From Comamonadaceae bacterium (GTDB taxonomy: Bacteria; Pseudomonadota; Gammaproteobacteria; Burkholderiales; Burkholderiaceae_C), in contig JAHEBY010000025.1 of NCBI GenBank assembly GCA_024642025.1, forward strand, positions 1 through 13,782: a DNA stretch of 13,782 nucleotides. The letters run 5' to 3'. The notes under the pieces are model-generated. The model searched no databases. It was given only the letters and a program-made list of their open reading frames with translations, and was not told the origin of the DNA. This document shows positions 1 to 7,188 of the stretch, in pieces (position 1 is the stretch's first letter; every line of letters starts with the position of its first letter). Made by a program: the position numbers and the translations under genes.

Positions 1-1079
1 CTCCAGCTCCAGCTCCAGCTCCAGCTCCCGCTCCCGCTCCCGCTCCAGCTCCCGCTCCAGCTCCCGCTCCCGCTCCCGCTCCAGCTCCAGCTCCGACATC
101 AATTGCAAATATGCAGCCAGGGCAGTGGATGGAGCTGCCAGGTACCAAAATTCGCTCTGTTCTTCCGAGCACGCCCCAACAGGGCTACGCCCCAAGTATT
201 GTTTATGCGTGGAGTGGCGGGACTGTGGATACTGCACGCAATCGTCTGCTTGTGTGGGGTGGTGGCCACAATGACTATTGGGGCAACGAAATGTATGCTC
301 TGGATCTGGGTACTTTGACTGTGCAGCGCATTGTTGAGCCCAGTACCCAGACTAATTCGTCCAACTGCAGCTCGGCTTTGCCAGATGGCTCGCCTACGTC
401 CCGCCATACTTATGATGGGCTGGCCTATATTTCCCATGCTGACCGTATGTTTTCAGTTGGAGGTTCCAAAGCACCATGCGGGTATGGCGAAACGGCAAGC
501 TGGACCTACGACTTCACGGCAAGAAAATGGCAAATGGTAGTGGCCAATTCGGCGCCCACAACCCAATATGGCACTATGGCCGAGTACGACCCTGCGACCA
601 AACAGGTCTTTGTTAAAGATAACTATTCTTTTTATTCTTACTCACTGGAAACAAACAAATACACTCAATTAAATACGGCTGATCAAAGTGTTGACTACCA
701 CCTTTCGGCAACGATTGATACCAAGAGGCGCAAATTCGTCATGATCGGCAATGGGGTTCAGATCATTGATCTGTCCACCTATAAGATGACAACTATTCCC
801 ACAATTAATGCGCCAGGTTTTGTGACATCGAAGGCGTCACCCGGTATTGGATACGATTCAGTTGCGGATCGAATAGTTGCTTGGTCTGGCGGGAGCAACG
901 TCTATGCTTTAGACATGGACAGCGGCGTATGGACGCAGGTTGCCACCAACGGCGGACCATCCGCCGGACCTCAGGGAAACGGCACGTTTGGTCGGTGGGG
1001 CTATGTGCCGCAGTATCGCGTCTTTGCGCTCATTAACGATATTGACCAAAACGCATGGGTCTTTCGGCTTTCGAAATAA
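1..1079 (+). CDS. Kelch/galactose-oxidase-like beta-propeller protein, C-terminal part (5' end outside window)
   Basis: The frame ending at TAA 1077-1079 is open to the left window edge, so the true start is not visible. Internal ATG 111 is not a convincing start, because the same frame reads as a Pro-Ala linker before it (codons from base 3). About 320 residues after the linker hold repeated beta-propeller blades with Gly-Gly turns, e.g. LLVWGGGHNDYWGNEMYALDL, MFSVGGSKAPCGYGE and RIVAWSGGSNVYALDMDSG, which resemble kelch or galactose-oxidase central-domain blades. Such folds bind or oxidise sugars in many extracellular proteins, but no copper ligands or catalytic residues could be assigned. 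The next gene, a lipoprotein with a similar linker design, starts 48 bases downstream, so the two may be co-transcribed. By analogy with that gene and the one at 13161, the missing N-terminus may carry a lipobox. Exact function unknown. Confidence 0.8.
   Translation, partial: PAPAPAPAPAPAPAPAPAPAPAPAPAPAPAPTSIANMQPGQWMELPGTKIRSVLPSTPQQGYAPSIVYAWSGGTVDTARNRLLVWGGGHNDYWGNEMYALDLGTLTVQRIVEPSTQTNSSNCSSALPDGSPTSRHTYDGLAYISHADRMFSVGGSKAPCGYGETASWTYDFTARKWQMVVANSAPTTQYGTMAEYDPATKQVFVKDNYSFYSYSLETNKYTQLNTADQSVDYHLSATIDTKRRKFVMIGNGVQIIDLSTYKMTTIPTINAPGFVTSKASPGIGYDSVADRIVAWSGGSNVYALDMDSGVWTQVATNGGPSAGPQGNGTFGRWGYVPQYRVFALINDIDQNAWVFRLSK
3..92 (+). repeat. Hexamer repeat coding for a (Pro-Ala)15 linker, continuing beyond the left edge
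   Basis: Fifteen tandem six-base units alternate between CCAGCT and CCCGCT, and all encode Pro-Ala. Only the third base of the Pro codon varies. The unit length is a multiple of three, so gain or loss of units would change linker length without breaking the frame. The array reaches the window edge, so the full count is unknown. Confidence 0.9.
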
Positions 1080-1127
1080 GTCAGCGTAGATATTCGCATT
1101 CAATTTTTTACCATTTAGTTTATTGCT

Positions 1128-2507
1128 GTGTTTTCTGTTCAATCTCATTTGTCTCGGCCGAGTATTCGTCTCAGTCAGGTCGGTCTTATTCCATTGGCAA
1201 CAATACTGCTGATTGGTACGCTGACAGCCTGTGGAGGTGGTGGAAGTGTTGGTGAGGCTACGACACCACTCACGACAAAACCAACGCCAACGCCAACGCC
1301 AACGCCAACGCCAACGCCAACGCCAACGCCTACGCCTACGCCTACGCCTACGCCTACGCCTACGCCTACGCCTACGCCTACGCCTACGCCTACGCCAACT
1401 GCCTGTGACTCTGCGGCTGGCCGTGTTTTACAAGTCGGACCTGGCAAAGCCTACCCAGTTCCTAGTTTGGCTGCGGCTGCCTCTCAGGCAGGGGATACGA
1501 TTCGAATTAGCGCTGGTGACTATAGGGGTGATGTGGCAACTTGGTCGGTCAGTAATTTAACAATTTGCGGGATTGGCGGTCGCGCCCGGCTTTTTGCGGA
1601 CGGCAAAAGCGCCCAAGGCAAAGCGATATGGGTTATAGCTGGATCAAATATCACCATCGACGGATTGGAGTTTCATGATGCGAAGGTAACTGATCAAAAT
1701 GGGGCGGGCATTCGAGCTGAGCATGGAGGTAGCCTCGTAATTCGCAACAGTGGATTTTTTGACAATGAAAATGGCATACTGGGCGGTGATGGCTCATCTA
1801 CGGTAACTATTGATCGATCAGAGTTTGCCCGAAATGGATATGGTGATGGCTACTCGCACAATATATATATTGGGCAAGCTGCACGCTTGACTGTAACTTC
1901 CAGCTATTTTCATGAAGCCAAGATTGGTCACAATCTGAAAAGCCGTGCGATGGAAACCCATATTGAGAATAGCTACTTTATGGACGGCCCAAACGGCACT
2001 TCTAGCTATTTAGTTGACTTTCCGAACGGGGGCAAAGTGTACATGCGGGGCAACTTGTTTCATAAAGGGCCCAATGCCGACAATTCCACTGCTATCTCTT
2101 ATGGTGCTGAAGGACTAAATTGGAGTTCGAATACTCTTGAAATGATGCACAACACCGTGGTAATTACCCGATCAGGTGGTGCCTTTATAGGCGCGCCAGG
2201 CAATACGCAGTCGCTGAAACTTACTGCAAATATCTTTGCCGGTACGAATAATCCTGCCCTGATCACGGGAGGCTTCTCTATCGGAAATATTGTGCAGCGC
2301 GACAATTTCATTGATTTGGCCAGCAAATTCCCCGGCGCGAGCAACATAGCTACCCCAAATTTTTTGCCGAGTTCTGGACTTTTGCCACAATTTAGTTTAA
2401 GCAGCGAGCCTGATCCGACCTATACCGTCGACGCGCCGCATCCGTTCACCTTGAGGACCATTCCCAGCGGCAATCGCGTTGGCGGGGCGCTGCAGATGGC
2501 GCTGTAA
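1128..2507 (+). CDS. Lipoprotein with (Thr-Pro)19 linker and parallel beta-helix domain
   Basis: 459 residues if started at GTG 1128. No clear ribosome binding site precedes it, and in-frame TTG codons follow, so the start is uncertain. A hydrophobic stretch at residues 19-33 ends in a lipobox (LTAC, Cys35 at bases 1230-1232) followed by a Gly run, indicating export and lipid anchoring. Residues 53-90 are a pure Thr-Pro linker. From about residue 110 the protein shows right-handed beta-helix rungs of the Beta_helix/pectate-lyase-like kind (NITIDGLEFHDAKV, SLVIRNSGFFDNENGILGG, TVTIDRSEFARNGYG, LTVTSSYFHEAKIGHNLKS). Proteins with this fold often cleave, epimerise or bind acidic or acetylated polysaccharides, which suits a gene beside an exopolysaccharide locus. 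No catalytic residues can be named. It lies 48 bases after the beta-propeller gene and may share its transcript. Confidence 0.85.
   Translation: MFSVQSHLSRPSIRLSQVGLIPLATILLIGTLTACGGGGSVGEATTPLTTKPTPTPTPTPTPTPTPTPTPTPTPTPTPTPTPTPTPTPTPTACDSAAGRVLQVGPGKAYPVPSLAAAASQAGDTIRISAGDYRGDVATWSVSNLTICGIGGRARLFADGKSAQGKAIWVIAGSNITIDGLEFHDAKVTDQNGAGIRAEHGGSLVIRNSGFFDNENGILGGDGSSTVTIDRSEFARNGYGDGYSHNIYIGQAARLTVTSSYFHEAKIGHNLKSRAMETHIENSYFMDGPNGTSSYLVDFPNGGKVYMRGNLFHKGPNADNSTAISYGAEGLNWSSNTLEMMHNTVVITRSGGAFIGAPGNTQSLKLTANIFAGTNNPALITGGFSIGNIVQRDNFIDLASKFPGASNIATPNFLPSSGLLPQFSLSSEPDPTYTVDAPHPFTLRTIPSGNRVGGALQMAL
1284..1397 (+). repeat. Hexamer repeat coding for a (Thr-Pro)19 linker
   Basis: Nineteen perfect six-base units lie in frame: seven ACGCCA, then eleven ACGCCT, then one ACGCCA. 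The block structure suggests expansion of single variant units by slippage or unequal exchange. Length changes would keep the reading frame. Confidence 0.95.
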
Positions 2508-2658
2508 GTGATCAGTTCTCCTAGGTTCATCTAGTCGGTGGGTTGGTATCTGAAGCGACTCCAAAGGTCACGCCACCAAAATACTATGGTCCTCAGAAGT
2601 GAAGTCTCCTGTCAGAAAATTCTACATGTAACAATCGAAAACTGGCTGTAGCGTCCAG

Positions 2659-2705
2659 TGGGCTTCCCCCAATCCCCGTACCAATCGAATTTCCAGAAGT
2701 CCAAG
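2659..2705 (+). repeat. Left terminal inverted repeat of the IS3 element
   Basis: Aligned inward with the reverse complement of 3878-3924, this segment shares the terminal TG, a C run, CCGTACCA, TTTCC and AGAAGTCCA. It is imperfect, with single-base gaps. The outer boundary is inferred from this alignment alone. Confidence 0.65.
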
Positions 2706-2715
2706 GTTTGCAAAG

Positions 2716-3590
2716 TTAGCGGATCGCTGGTTCTTGGGTGACTGGTTGTATTGAATTGCCAGTTAACTGGCGATTCAATGCGGCGAATGTTGCCGCAGGC
2801 ATACGCCCGCAACTGCTGAGGGGTCAGACCTCGTTGTACGTCCTCCAGGTGGCGATGGCTTGGCGGGCCTGCTCTAAGGACTCAAACCAGTTCTCATCCA
2901 GGCATTCGTCCCGAAAGGCTCGCTTGAAGCTTTCGATGTAAGCGTTTTGCGCTGGGCAGCCGGCTCGATCAGGATGTGTCTTATGCAGTGCTTTTGCACC
3001 CAGGTCATGAATGCCCAGCACGTGAACTCCGGTCCGTTGTCGGTTCTGACCTCCTGGGGGTAACCCCTAAACGTAGCGGCCCGGTCCAGTAACCGGGTGA
3101 CATACGCGCCGCAAATGCCGAAGTCTGCCGTGATATCCACACACCCGTGACTGAAGTCGTTAGCCACCGTGAGGCGATTGATGCGCCGTGAGATGGAGCC
3201 TGGGCGGCAGATGGCATCTGACACAAAATCCATGCTCCAGATTTGGTTGACCGTCAGGGCAGCCACCAGCGGCACGCGCACGCCGATGCGCTTGCTCTTC
3301 TTGCGTTTCCTGATCGACAGGCTTTCCGCGGCGTAGAGGCGGTACACCCGCTTGTGGTTGATCCTAGGGTAATGCGGGCCCAGCACGTCGCGGATCATGC
3401 GGAAGCCCCATCGTCTGCGGGCATGGGCCGTCTCAATAATCTTGTCACGCAGCTTCACATTTAGGGCACTGGTTTGGCCCTAATGGCTGTAAGTATCGTG
3501 GCTTAGTCTCACAAGGGCACAGGCGTGACGTTCGGACAGGTGGCGTTCAGTGACCATGGTCAGAACTGCCACGCGTTTGACCTGTGTAAC
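2716..3590 (-). pseudogene. IS3-family transposase OrfB (DDE integrase), broken
   Basis: This is the catalytic half of an IS3 transposase. The recognisable parts in order are: the helix-turn-helix-like region AHARRRWGFRMIRDVLG; WSMDFVSD with the first catalytic Asp; RTDNGPEFT with the second; and NAYIESFKRAFRDECL with the catalytic Glu. Damage includes an in-frame TAG after DTYSH near 3489; a frameshift at roughly 2945-2965 that moves the Glu motif into another frame; a lost residue in WRTYNEV (usually WR.DYNEV); and a TGA at 2824-2826 where related proteins have the Arg of RPHSS. The reading then continues recognisably to TAA 2716-2718. No single intact reading of the DDE core remains. Confidence 0.85.
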
Positions 3591-3865
3591 TAGCGCTTTG
3601 TGCCAAAGACGCTCTTAAGGGCGTGGATGTCCAGGTGGGCCTTGGCCAGCAGGCTCTTGAGTTTGCCGTTCTCCAGCTCGAGCTCCTTGAGTCGCTTGGC
3701 TTCAGAGGCAACCGTGCCACCGTACTTGGCGCGTCATTAGTAGAACGAGGTGTCACTAAAGCCGTGTTTGCGGCTAATCTCCTTGATCGGCATGCCGGCC
3801 TCGGCTTGCCTCAAAAAGCCAATGATTTGTTCTTCGCTGTATTTGCTGGTTCTCAGGTCCATCAT
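3590..3865 (-). pseudogene. IS3-family transposase OrfA (helix-turn-helix protein), broken by two stops
   Basis: Read from ATG 3865 to TAG 3590-3592, the 91 codons match the IS3 OrfA pattern: KYSEEQIIGFLRQAEAGMP, then KEISRKHGFSDTSFY, then RAKYGG and a leucine-zipper-like SEAKRLKELELENGKLK segment. Between FY and RAK, where relatives have Lys-Trp, there are two consecutive stops, TAA (3737-3739) and TGA (3734-3736). The gene therefore cannot make the normal DNA-binding subunit without readthrough. OrfB follows at once, as in active IS3 elements, where the two are joined by programmed frameshifting. Confidence 0.85.
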
Positions 3866-3877
3866 TCTCCGGGTTGA

Positions 3878-3924
3878 TGGACTTCTTGGAAATATCACTG
3901 GTACGGTTTATGAGGGGCAGATCA
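3878..3924 (-). repeat. Right terminal inverted repeat of the IS3 element
   Basis: This is the partner of the left repeat at 2659-2705. It sits just upstream of the orfA remnant's start at 3865, the usual position in IS3 elements. Confidence 0.65.
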
Positions 3925-4079
3925 CGGCCACTCCTTTGCAAGCCAGTTCAACTGAAAAATGTTAGATCAACAATCCGGAAGCCGCCCGACTCCAGCCTGC
4001 AAGTGTCGGGATATGACGGATACCTCACGCCATTCTCAAAATTTGTTTGAGCCTTCTCATTTCCCGTGGCGATTTGTTT

Positions 4080-5462
4080 TCATTGCGCTCCCTTACGCAT
4101 CAGTACCACACCGATCGTTTCAAAGAGCACAACAAGGTCAAGAAAAAGGGTATGGTGTTTGACGTAATACAGGTCGTATTGAAGCTTCTCGGCGGCGTCC
4201 TCTACAGAGGCCCCATATTGATAGCGCACTTGCGCCCATCCCGTAACGCCCGGCTTGACACTTTGGCGAACTGCGAAATAGGGTATTTCCTCCGTAAGCT
4301 GATCGACAAAATAAGGGCGCTCTGGACGTGGCCCCACGAGGCTCATTGCACCACTTAACACGCTGAAAAGTTGGGGCAATTCGTCGATGCGGAGTTTGCG
4401 GATCACGCGCCCGACCTTCGTCACGCGGTCGTCAGTTGCAGATGCCCACCGAGGCTTGCCATCTTTCTCTGCATCGGTTCGCATACTTCGGAATTTAACG
4501 ACGTTGAAGGTGCGCCCGTTGAGCCCTACGCGCTCCTGTAGATATAGGATGGGTCCTCCACTCTCAAGCAGAATCAAAATCCCAGTAACAATCATGACGG
4601 GTAGTGTGAGAACGATAAGAATCACCGCACAGACTATGTCAAAGATTCGCTTCACGGCAGTGCGCACAAATCCTTGCCGGAACCCGTCGCCAAAAATCAA
4701 CCATCCAGCATTTACAGAGTCAAGCCTGATTTGCCCCAGTGTTTTCTCAAAATGGGTTGTAATGTCGACAACCCTAACGCCTTGTAGCTTGCAATCCAAC
4801 AACTCCCGAAGCGGCATGCTGCCCCCGCGCCGCTCAGACACGGCTACGACAATCTCGTCGATCTGCTCTTCAATTACGATGTCTGTAAGAGATTTCTCGG
4901 CAGATAGGAGGCCCCAGGCCGATATGTCCGCAACCACTTCGTTCGGGCTTGCGTAGTAGCCCACCAGATCAACATTGGGGTCGGACTTCGTCAAGCTCTT
5001 ACCAACCAGCTTGGCCCTCGTGCCCGTCCCGACAACGAGTACGCGCTGCCTCATTAAAGATCGCGGAGTGGCATGCGTGACGTAAACCCGATGAGCCAGC
5101 ATCAGAGCGACGCCCGCAAGCAACGTCGAAAGAAAGACTTTCCCGTTTAAAAGCTTTAACGGAGAAAATTGAAATATGAAGAAGACTAGGGGCAGCGACA
5201 GGCACAATGACAACACTGCACGAGCAGCTGACTGACCAATGGTGCGATTGTGAACACGCTGATAAAAGCCCAAGCTGGAATTGATAACTAAAATACCTGT
5301 AACCCACAATAAGGATTCGGTCACGTCAATCGACGATATCTTTGACAGATCTGCTGCCTGCGAAAGTAAGGCAACCACCAAAGCAAGCACCACAAGCCCC
5401 AGGTCAAGAAAAATCTGTAGGAGAGTCCGTTTGTGAAAATAGTGGTTGAATATTTTTATCAA
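4080..5462 (-). CDS. Polyprenyl-phosphate sugar transferase, EpsB/WcaJ type, XrtA-associated family
   Basis: This enzyme transfers a sugar-1-phosphate from a UDP-sugar to undecaprenyl phosphate at the inner membrane, the first step of exopolysaccharide repeat synthesis. The frame is open further upstream, but I place the start at TTG 5462 (460 aa). GGGAG lies seven bases before it, and the resulting N-terminus MIKIFNHYFHK matches the opening typical of the XrtA-associated EpsB family (TIGR03013-like); GTG 5468 is the alternative. Membrane segments lie near residues 14-34, 50-66, 84-100 and 108-125. A nucleotide-binding-like domain begins at VLVVGTGTRA (141-150). After another membrane helix at 273-300 comes the bacterial sugar-transferase domain with KFRSMRTDAEKDG (323-335), RKLRIDELPQL (355-365), SLVGPRPERPYF (374-385) and PGVTGWAQV (404-412). 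It appears intact. The sugar specificity cannot be read from sequence. Confidence 0.9.
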   Translation of the reverse strand: MIKIFNHYFHKRTLLQIFLDLGLVVLALVVALLSQAADLSKISSIDVTESLLWVTGILVINSSLGFYQRVHNRTIGQSAARAVLSLCLSLPLVFFIFQFSPLKLLNGKVFLSTLLAGVALMLAHRVYVTHATPRSLMRQRVLVVGTGTRAKLVGKSLTKSDPNVDLVGYYASPNEVVADISAWGLLSAEKSLTDIVIEEQIDEIVVAVSERRGGSMPLRELLDCKLQGVRVVDITTHFEKTLGQIRLDSVNAGWLIFGDGFRQGFVRTAVKRIFDIVCAVILIVLTLPVMIVTGILILLESGGPILYLQERVGLNGRTFNVVKFRSMRTDAEKDGKPRWASATDDRVTKVGRVIRKLRIDELPQLFSVLSGAMSLVGPRPERPYFVDQLTEEIPYFAVRQSVKPGVTGWAQVRYQYGASVEDAAEKLQYDLYYVKHHTLFLDLVVLFETIGVVLMRKGAQ

Positions 5463-5469
5463 GTTCACT

Positions 5470-5474
5470 CTCCC
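5470..5474 (-). promoter_or_regulatory. Ribosome binding site deciding the TTG start of the sugar transferase
   Basis: GGGAG on the minus strand has a seven-base spacer to TTG 5462. It also touches GTG 5468 with almost no spacer, which makes the GTG less likely. This moves the start well inside the longer open frame. Confidence 0.6.
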
Positions 5475-5480
5475 ATATTT

Positions 5481-5495
5481 GAATCCAAAGGATTC
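5481..5495. repeat. Perfect 6+3+6 inverted repeat upstream of the sugar transferase start
   Basis: GAATCC and GGATTC are separated by AAA. The repeat lies just upstream of the GGGAG site, so it could be a small leader hairpin or a protein-binding site. There is no direct evidence of function. Confidence 0.35.
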
Positions 5496-5613
5496 ACTAT
5501 TCCCGTCCCTGGGATGAATCGTATTTGAGTATAGGTAGTAAGAACATGCTAGGCGTTCAAAGAGGCGTCGGCGAGGTGACTCGTTCAAATATTGCGTGAA
5601 ATAGTGCACACCC

Positions 5614-5641
5614 CCCGGACTGGTTGAAGCAACCCGCCGGG
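5614..5641. other. Nested hairpin between the small membrane protein gene and the sugar transferase gene
   Basis: CCCGG (5614-5618) pairs with CCGGG (5637-5641), and inside it GGTTG (5622-5626) pairs with CAACC (5630-5634) around a three-base loop. The arms are GC-rich, but no T run follows on either strand, so it is not a canonical intrinsic terminator. It sits in a 235-base gap (5463-5697) where the transcript may be attenuated or end. I saw no convincing sigma-54 or sigma-70 promoter in that gap. Confidence 0.4.
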
Positions 5642-5697
5642 CAATCGCTAACGTGCACACTCATAGGCAAAACCCGTGACTGGGTCAGCTACATCAA

Positions 5698-5898
5698 TTA
5701 CCTAGAAGGTATCGTCAGGACGAGCAGAAGACAAAAGCAACCCGCAATCATGCCAGAAGTCCCGGCCTGAAAAAGTGTTCCTAGCTCGAGTCCCCAAAAA
5801 ACATACTGGCCAGATATCCGTAGCACAATTGATACGGCACACAACAAAAATCCTGAAGCGCCCGCCAATCGTCCAATCCATAGGAACACATTACTCAC
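5698..5898 (-). CDS. Small two-helix membrane protein of unknown function
   Basis: 66 residues from GTG 5898. The start is well supported by GGGGAGG at 5904-5910 with a five-base spacer, and that site overlaps the last base of the decarboxylase stop codon. The protein is almost entirely hydrophobic, with likely helices at about residues 4-26 and 44-63 joined by a short loop (QYVFWGLELGTLFQ). There is no signal cleavage site or known motif. Its start is 11 bases from the end of the decarboxylase gene, so the two are probably one transcript and translation may be coupled. I do not recognise a family. It could be a membrane anchor or partner for the pathway enzymes or the sugar transferase, but that is a guess from position. 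Confidence 0.75.
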   Translation of the reverse strand: MSNVFLWIGRLAGASGFLLCAVSIVLRISGQYVFWGLELGTLFQAGTSGMIAGCFCLLLVLTIPSR

Positions 5899-5903
5899 GA
5901 GAA

Positions 5904-5910
5904 CCTCCCC
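5904..5910 (-). promoter_or_regulatory. Strong ribosome binding site for the 66-aa membrane protein
   Basis: GGGGAGG, five bases before GTG 5898, overlaps the TAG stop (5910-5912) of the upstream decarboxylase. It is the best evidence that this small frame is translated and supports stop-start coupling. Confidence 0.7.
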
Positions 5911-7154
5911 TAGACAAGTACCTCAACGCATGCGGGATGCCCCAAAAACCCTTGAGGACTGGCACTCGCGCCATACGCACCAGACTGAAAAACGACTGCC
6001 AAATCCCCAACTCGTGCCACTGGTAGACGCATGAGATCAGCCAGAAGGTCCAGGGGCGTACATAGTGGACCGACCACAGATGCATTTTCCATCGGCATCG
6101 AACCTATCTTGTTCCCGATCATGACGGGGTAGTTCTTGCGAATTACTTGTCCAAAATTGCCAGATGCTGAGAGATGGTGATGCAGGCCACCGTCAATGAC
6201 GAGAAAAACCTGTCCACGCGAGACCTTCCGGTCTACAACCCGGGCGATATAGACCCCCGCCTCACCGACCAGATACCGACCCAGTTCAATCACAAAAGAG
6301 GCGTCAGGAAGCTCATTCTGAGCCCGGTGGGCAAGCTGAGACAGATTTTCGCCGATAGGTGCCAAATCGAGTCTTTGCTCACCGGGAAAATACGGAATAC
6401 CAAATCCACCACCCAAATTGAGAAACTTCACAGGCAAGGGCGCGTCTTGCGCTAGTCGCACGGCCAGCTCGTAGGACTTCAGTTGGGCGTCACAAATAGA
6501 TTCGGCGCGTAAGTTTTGTGACCCCGCAAACAAATGAAAACCTTCAAACGCCAACCCGGCACGCCCAATGTCCGCCAGCAGCGCCGGTACCTGCTCCGCG
6601 TCCACACCAAACTGCTTGGGGCCGCCACCCATCTTCATTCCCGAGCCCTTGAGCTCAAAATCAGGGTTTACCCTTACGGCAACTCTTGCGGGGAGACCCA
6701 GGTCGCTAGAAATCACCTCCAGCTCCGACACTTCGCGAAACGATTCGACATTGACTAACACGCGCGACGCTACGGCCTGGCGAAGTTCAGCATTGCGTTT
6801 TCCCGGACCGGCAAAACTGACTTCACTTGGGTCGGCTCCTGCATCAAGTGCAATCTTTAGTTCACCTGCCGAAGCGACGTCAATCCCGTCGACCAAGCCG
6901 GCCATGAGTCCCACAACCGCTGGCATCGGGTTGGCCTTCATGGCATAGTGCAATTTGACCCCTTTGGGCAGCACTTCGCGCAGCTGAGCCACTCGAGCAC
7001 GCAAAAGCGATCGGTCGTAGGCATAAAAAGGGGTTTGCCCCACGCGGGCGGCAAGGGCAGACAGTCTTTCGCCGCCAATCACTAACTCCCCGTCAATGAC
7101 GCGGAATTGATTCATTGGGGCGTGCATGGGTAACTGACGTTCTGTAACGGACAT
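5910..7154 (-). CDS. PLP-dependent decarboxylase, exosortase A system-associated
   Basis: This is a fold-type III (alanine-racemase fold) decarboxylase of the ornithine/diaminopimelate/arginine family and most resembles the XrtA-associated subfamily (TIGR03099-like). From ATG 7154 it has 414 residues; a further in-frame Met (MHAPMNQF) eight codons on is possible, and upstream codons overlap the ligase gene. Lys73 in HYAMKANP should form the PLP Schiff base. GGGFG (248-252) binds the cofactor phosphate, followed by ELGRYLVGEAG (290-300), GPLCTPLD with the conserved Cys365, and SGAYGASASP with Tyr394. All expected active-site elements are present, and length is normal. The gene starts 34 bases after the ligase stop and is followed closely by the small membrane protein, so the three form one operon. 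The substrate is unknown; an amino acid or amino-acid-like acid is likely from the family. Cytoplasmic. Confidence 0.9.
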   Translation of the reverse strand: MSVTERQLPMHAPMNQFRVIDGELVIGGERLSALAARVGQTPFYAYDRSLLRARVAQLREVLPKGVKLHYAMKANPMPAVVGLMAGLVDGIDVASAGELKIALDAGADPSEVSFAGPGKRNAELRQAVASRVLVNVESFREVSELEVISSDLGLPARVAVRVNPDFELKGSGMKMGGGPKQFGVDAEQVPALLADIGRAGLAFEGFHLFAGSQNLRAESICDAQLKSYELAVRLAQDAPLPVKFLNLGGGFGIPYFPGEQRLDLAPIGENLSQLAHRAQNELPDASFVIELGRYLVGEAGVYIARVVDRKVSRGQVFLVIDGGLHHHLSASGNFGQVIRKNYPVMIGNKIGSMPMENASVVGPLCTPLDLLADLMRLPVARVGDLAVVFQSGAYGASASPQGFLGHPACVEVLV

Positions 7155-7188
7155 AGATCGATTTCTATTTTGATTTCTGGGCGAGCCG

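Larger units (their letters stand above)
2659..3924 (-). mobile_element. Decayed IS3-family insertion sequence, about 1.27 kb
   Basis: The element is defined by remnants of the two IS3-type transposase genes on the minus strand and by related ends in opposite orientation. Reading inward, the left end starts TGGGCTTCCCCC at 2659 and the right end starts TGATCTGCCCCT at 3924. Both then contain CGTACCA, followed by TTTCC and AGAAGTCCA, aligning over about 45 bases with small gaps. Length and TG...CA termini suit the IS3 family. No target-site duplication is visible (flanks CCAG on the left, CGGC on the right), so the ends may be off by a few bases or the insertion is old. Both transposase frames are broken, so it is probably inactive. 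It separates the lipoprotein genes from the exopolysaccharide genes. Confidence 0.85.

Noticed and set aside
3..92. CRISPR-like or satellite array at the left edge
   Set aside because: The six-base periodicity has no spacers and reads in frame as Pro-Ala within a coding sequence.
1175..1447. Minus-strand frame coding for a long Gly-Val repeat
   Set aside because: It is the antisense reading of the ACGCCA/ACGCCT array in the lipoprotein gene and has no independent support.
4035..4051. CTCAAA-ATTTG-TTTGAG hairpin downstream of the sugar transferase as a terminator
   Set aside because: The stem is six pairs and AT-rich with no following T run on the minus strand; too weak to call.
5528..5554. 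Possible sigma-70 promoter (TATACT on the minus strand) before the sugar transferase
   Set aside because: The -10 match is fair, but no -35 occurs at suitable spacing.
5463..5660. N-terminal extension of the sugar transferase up to 5660
   Set aside because: The extension is unlike the family. GGGAG before TTG 5462 gives the family-typical N-terminus.
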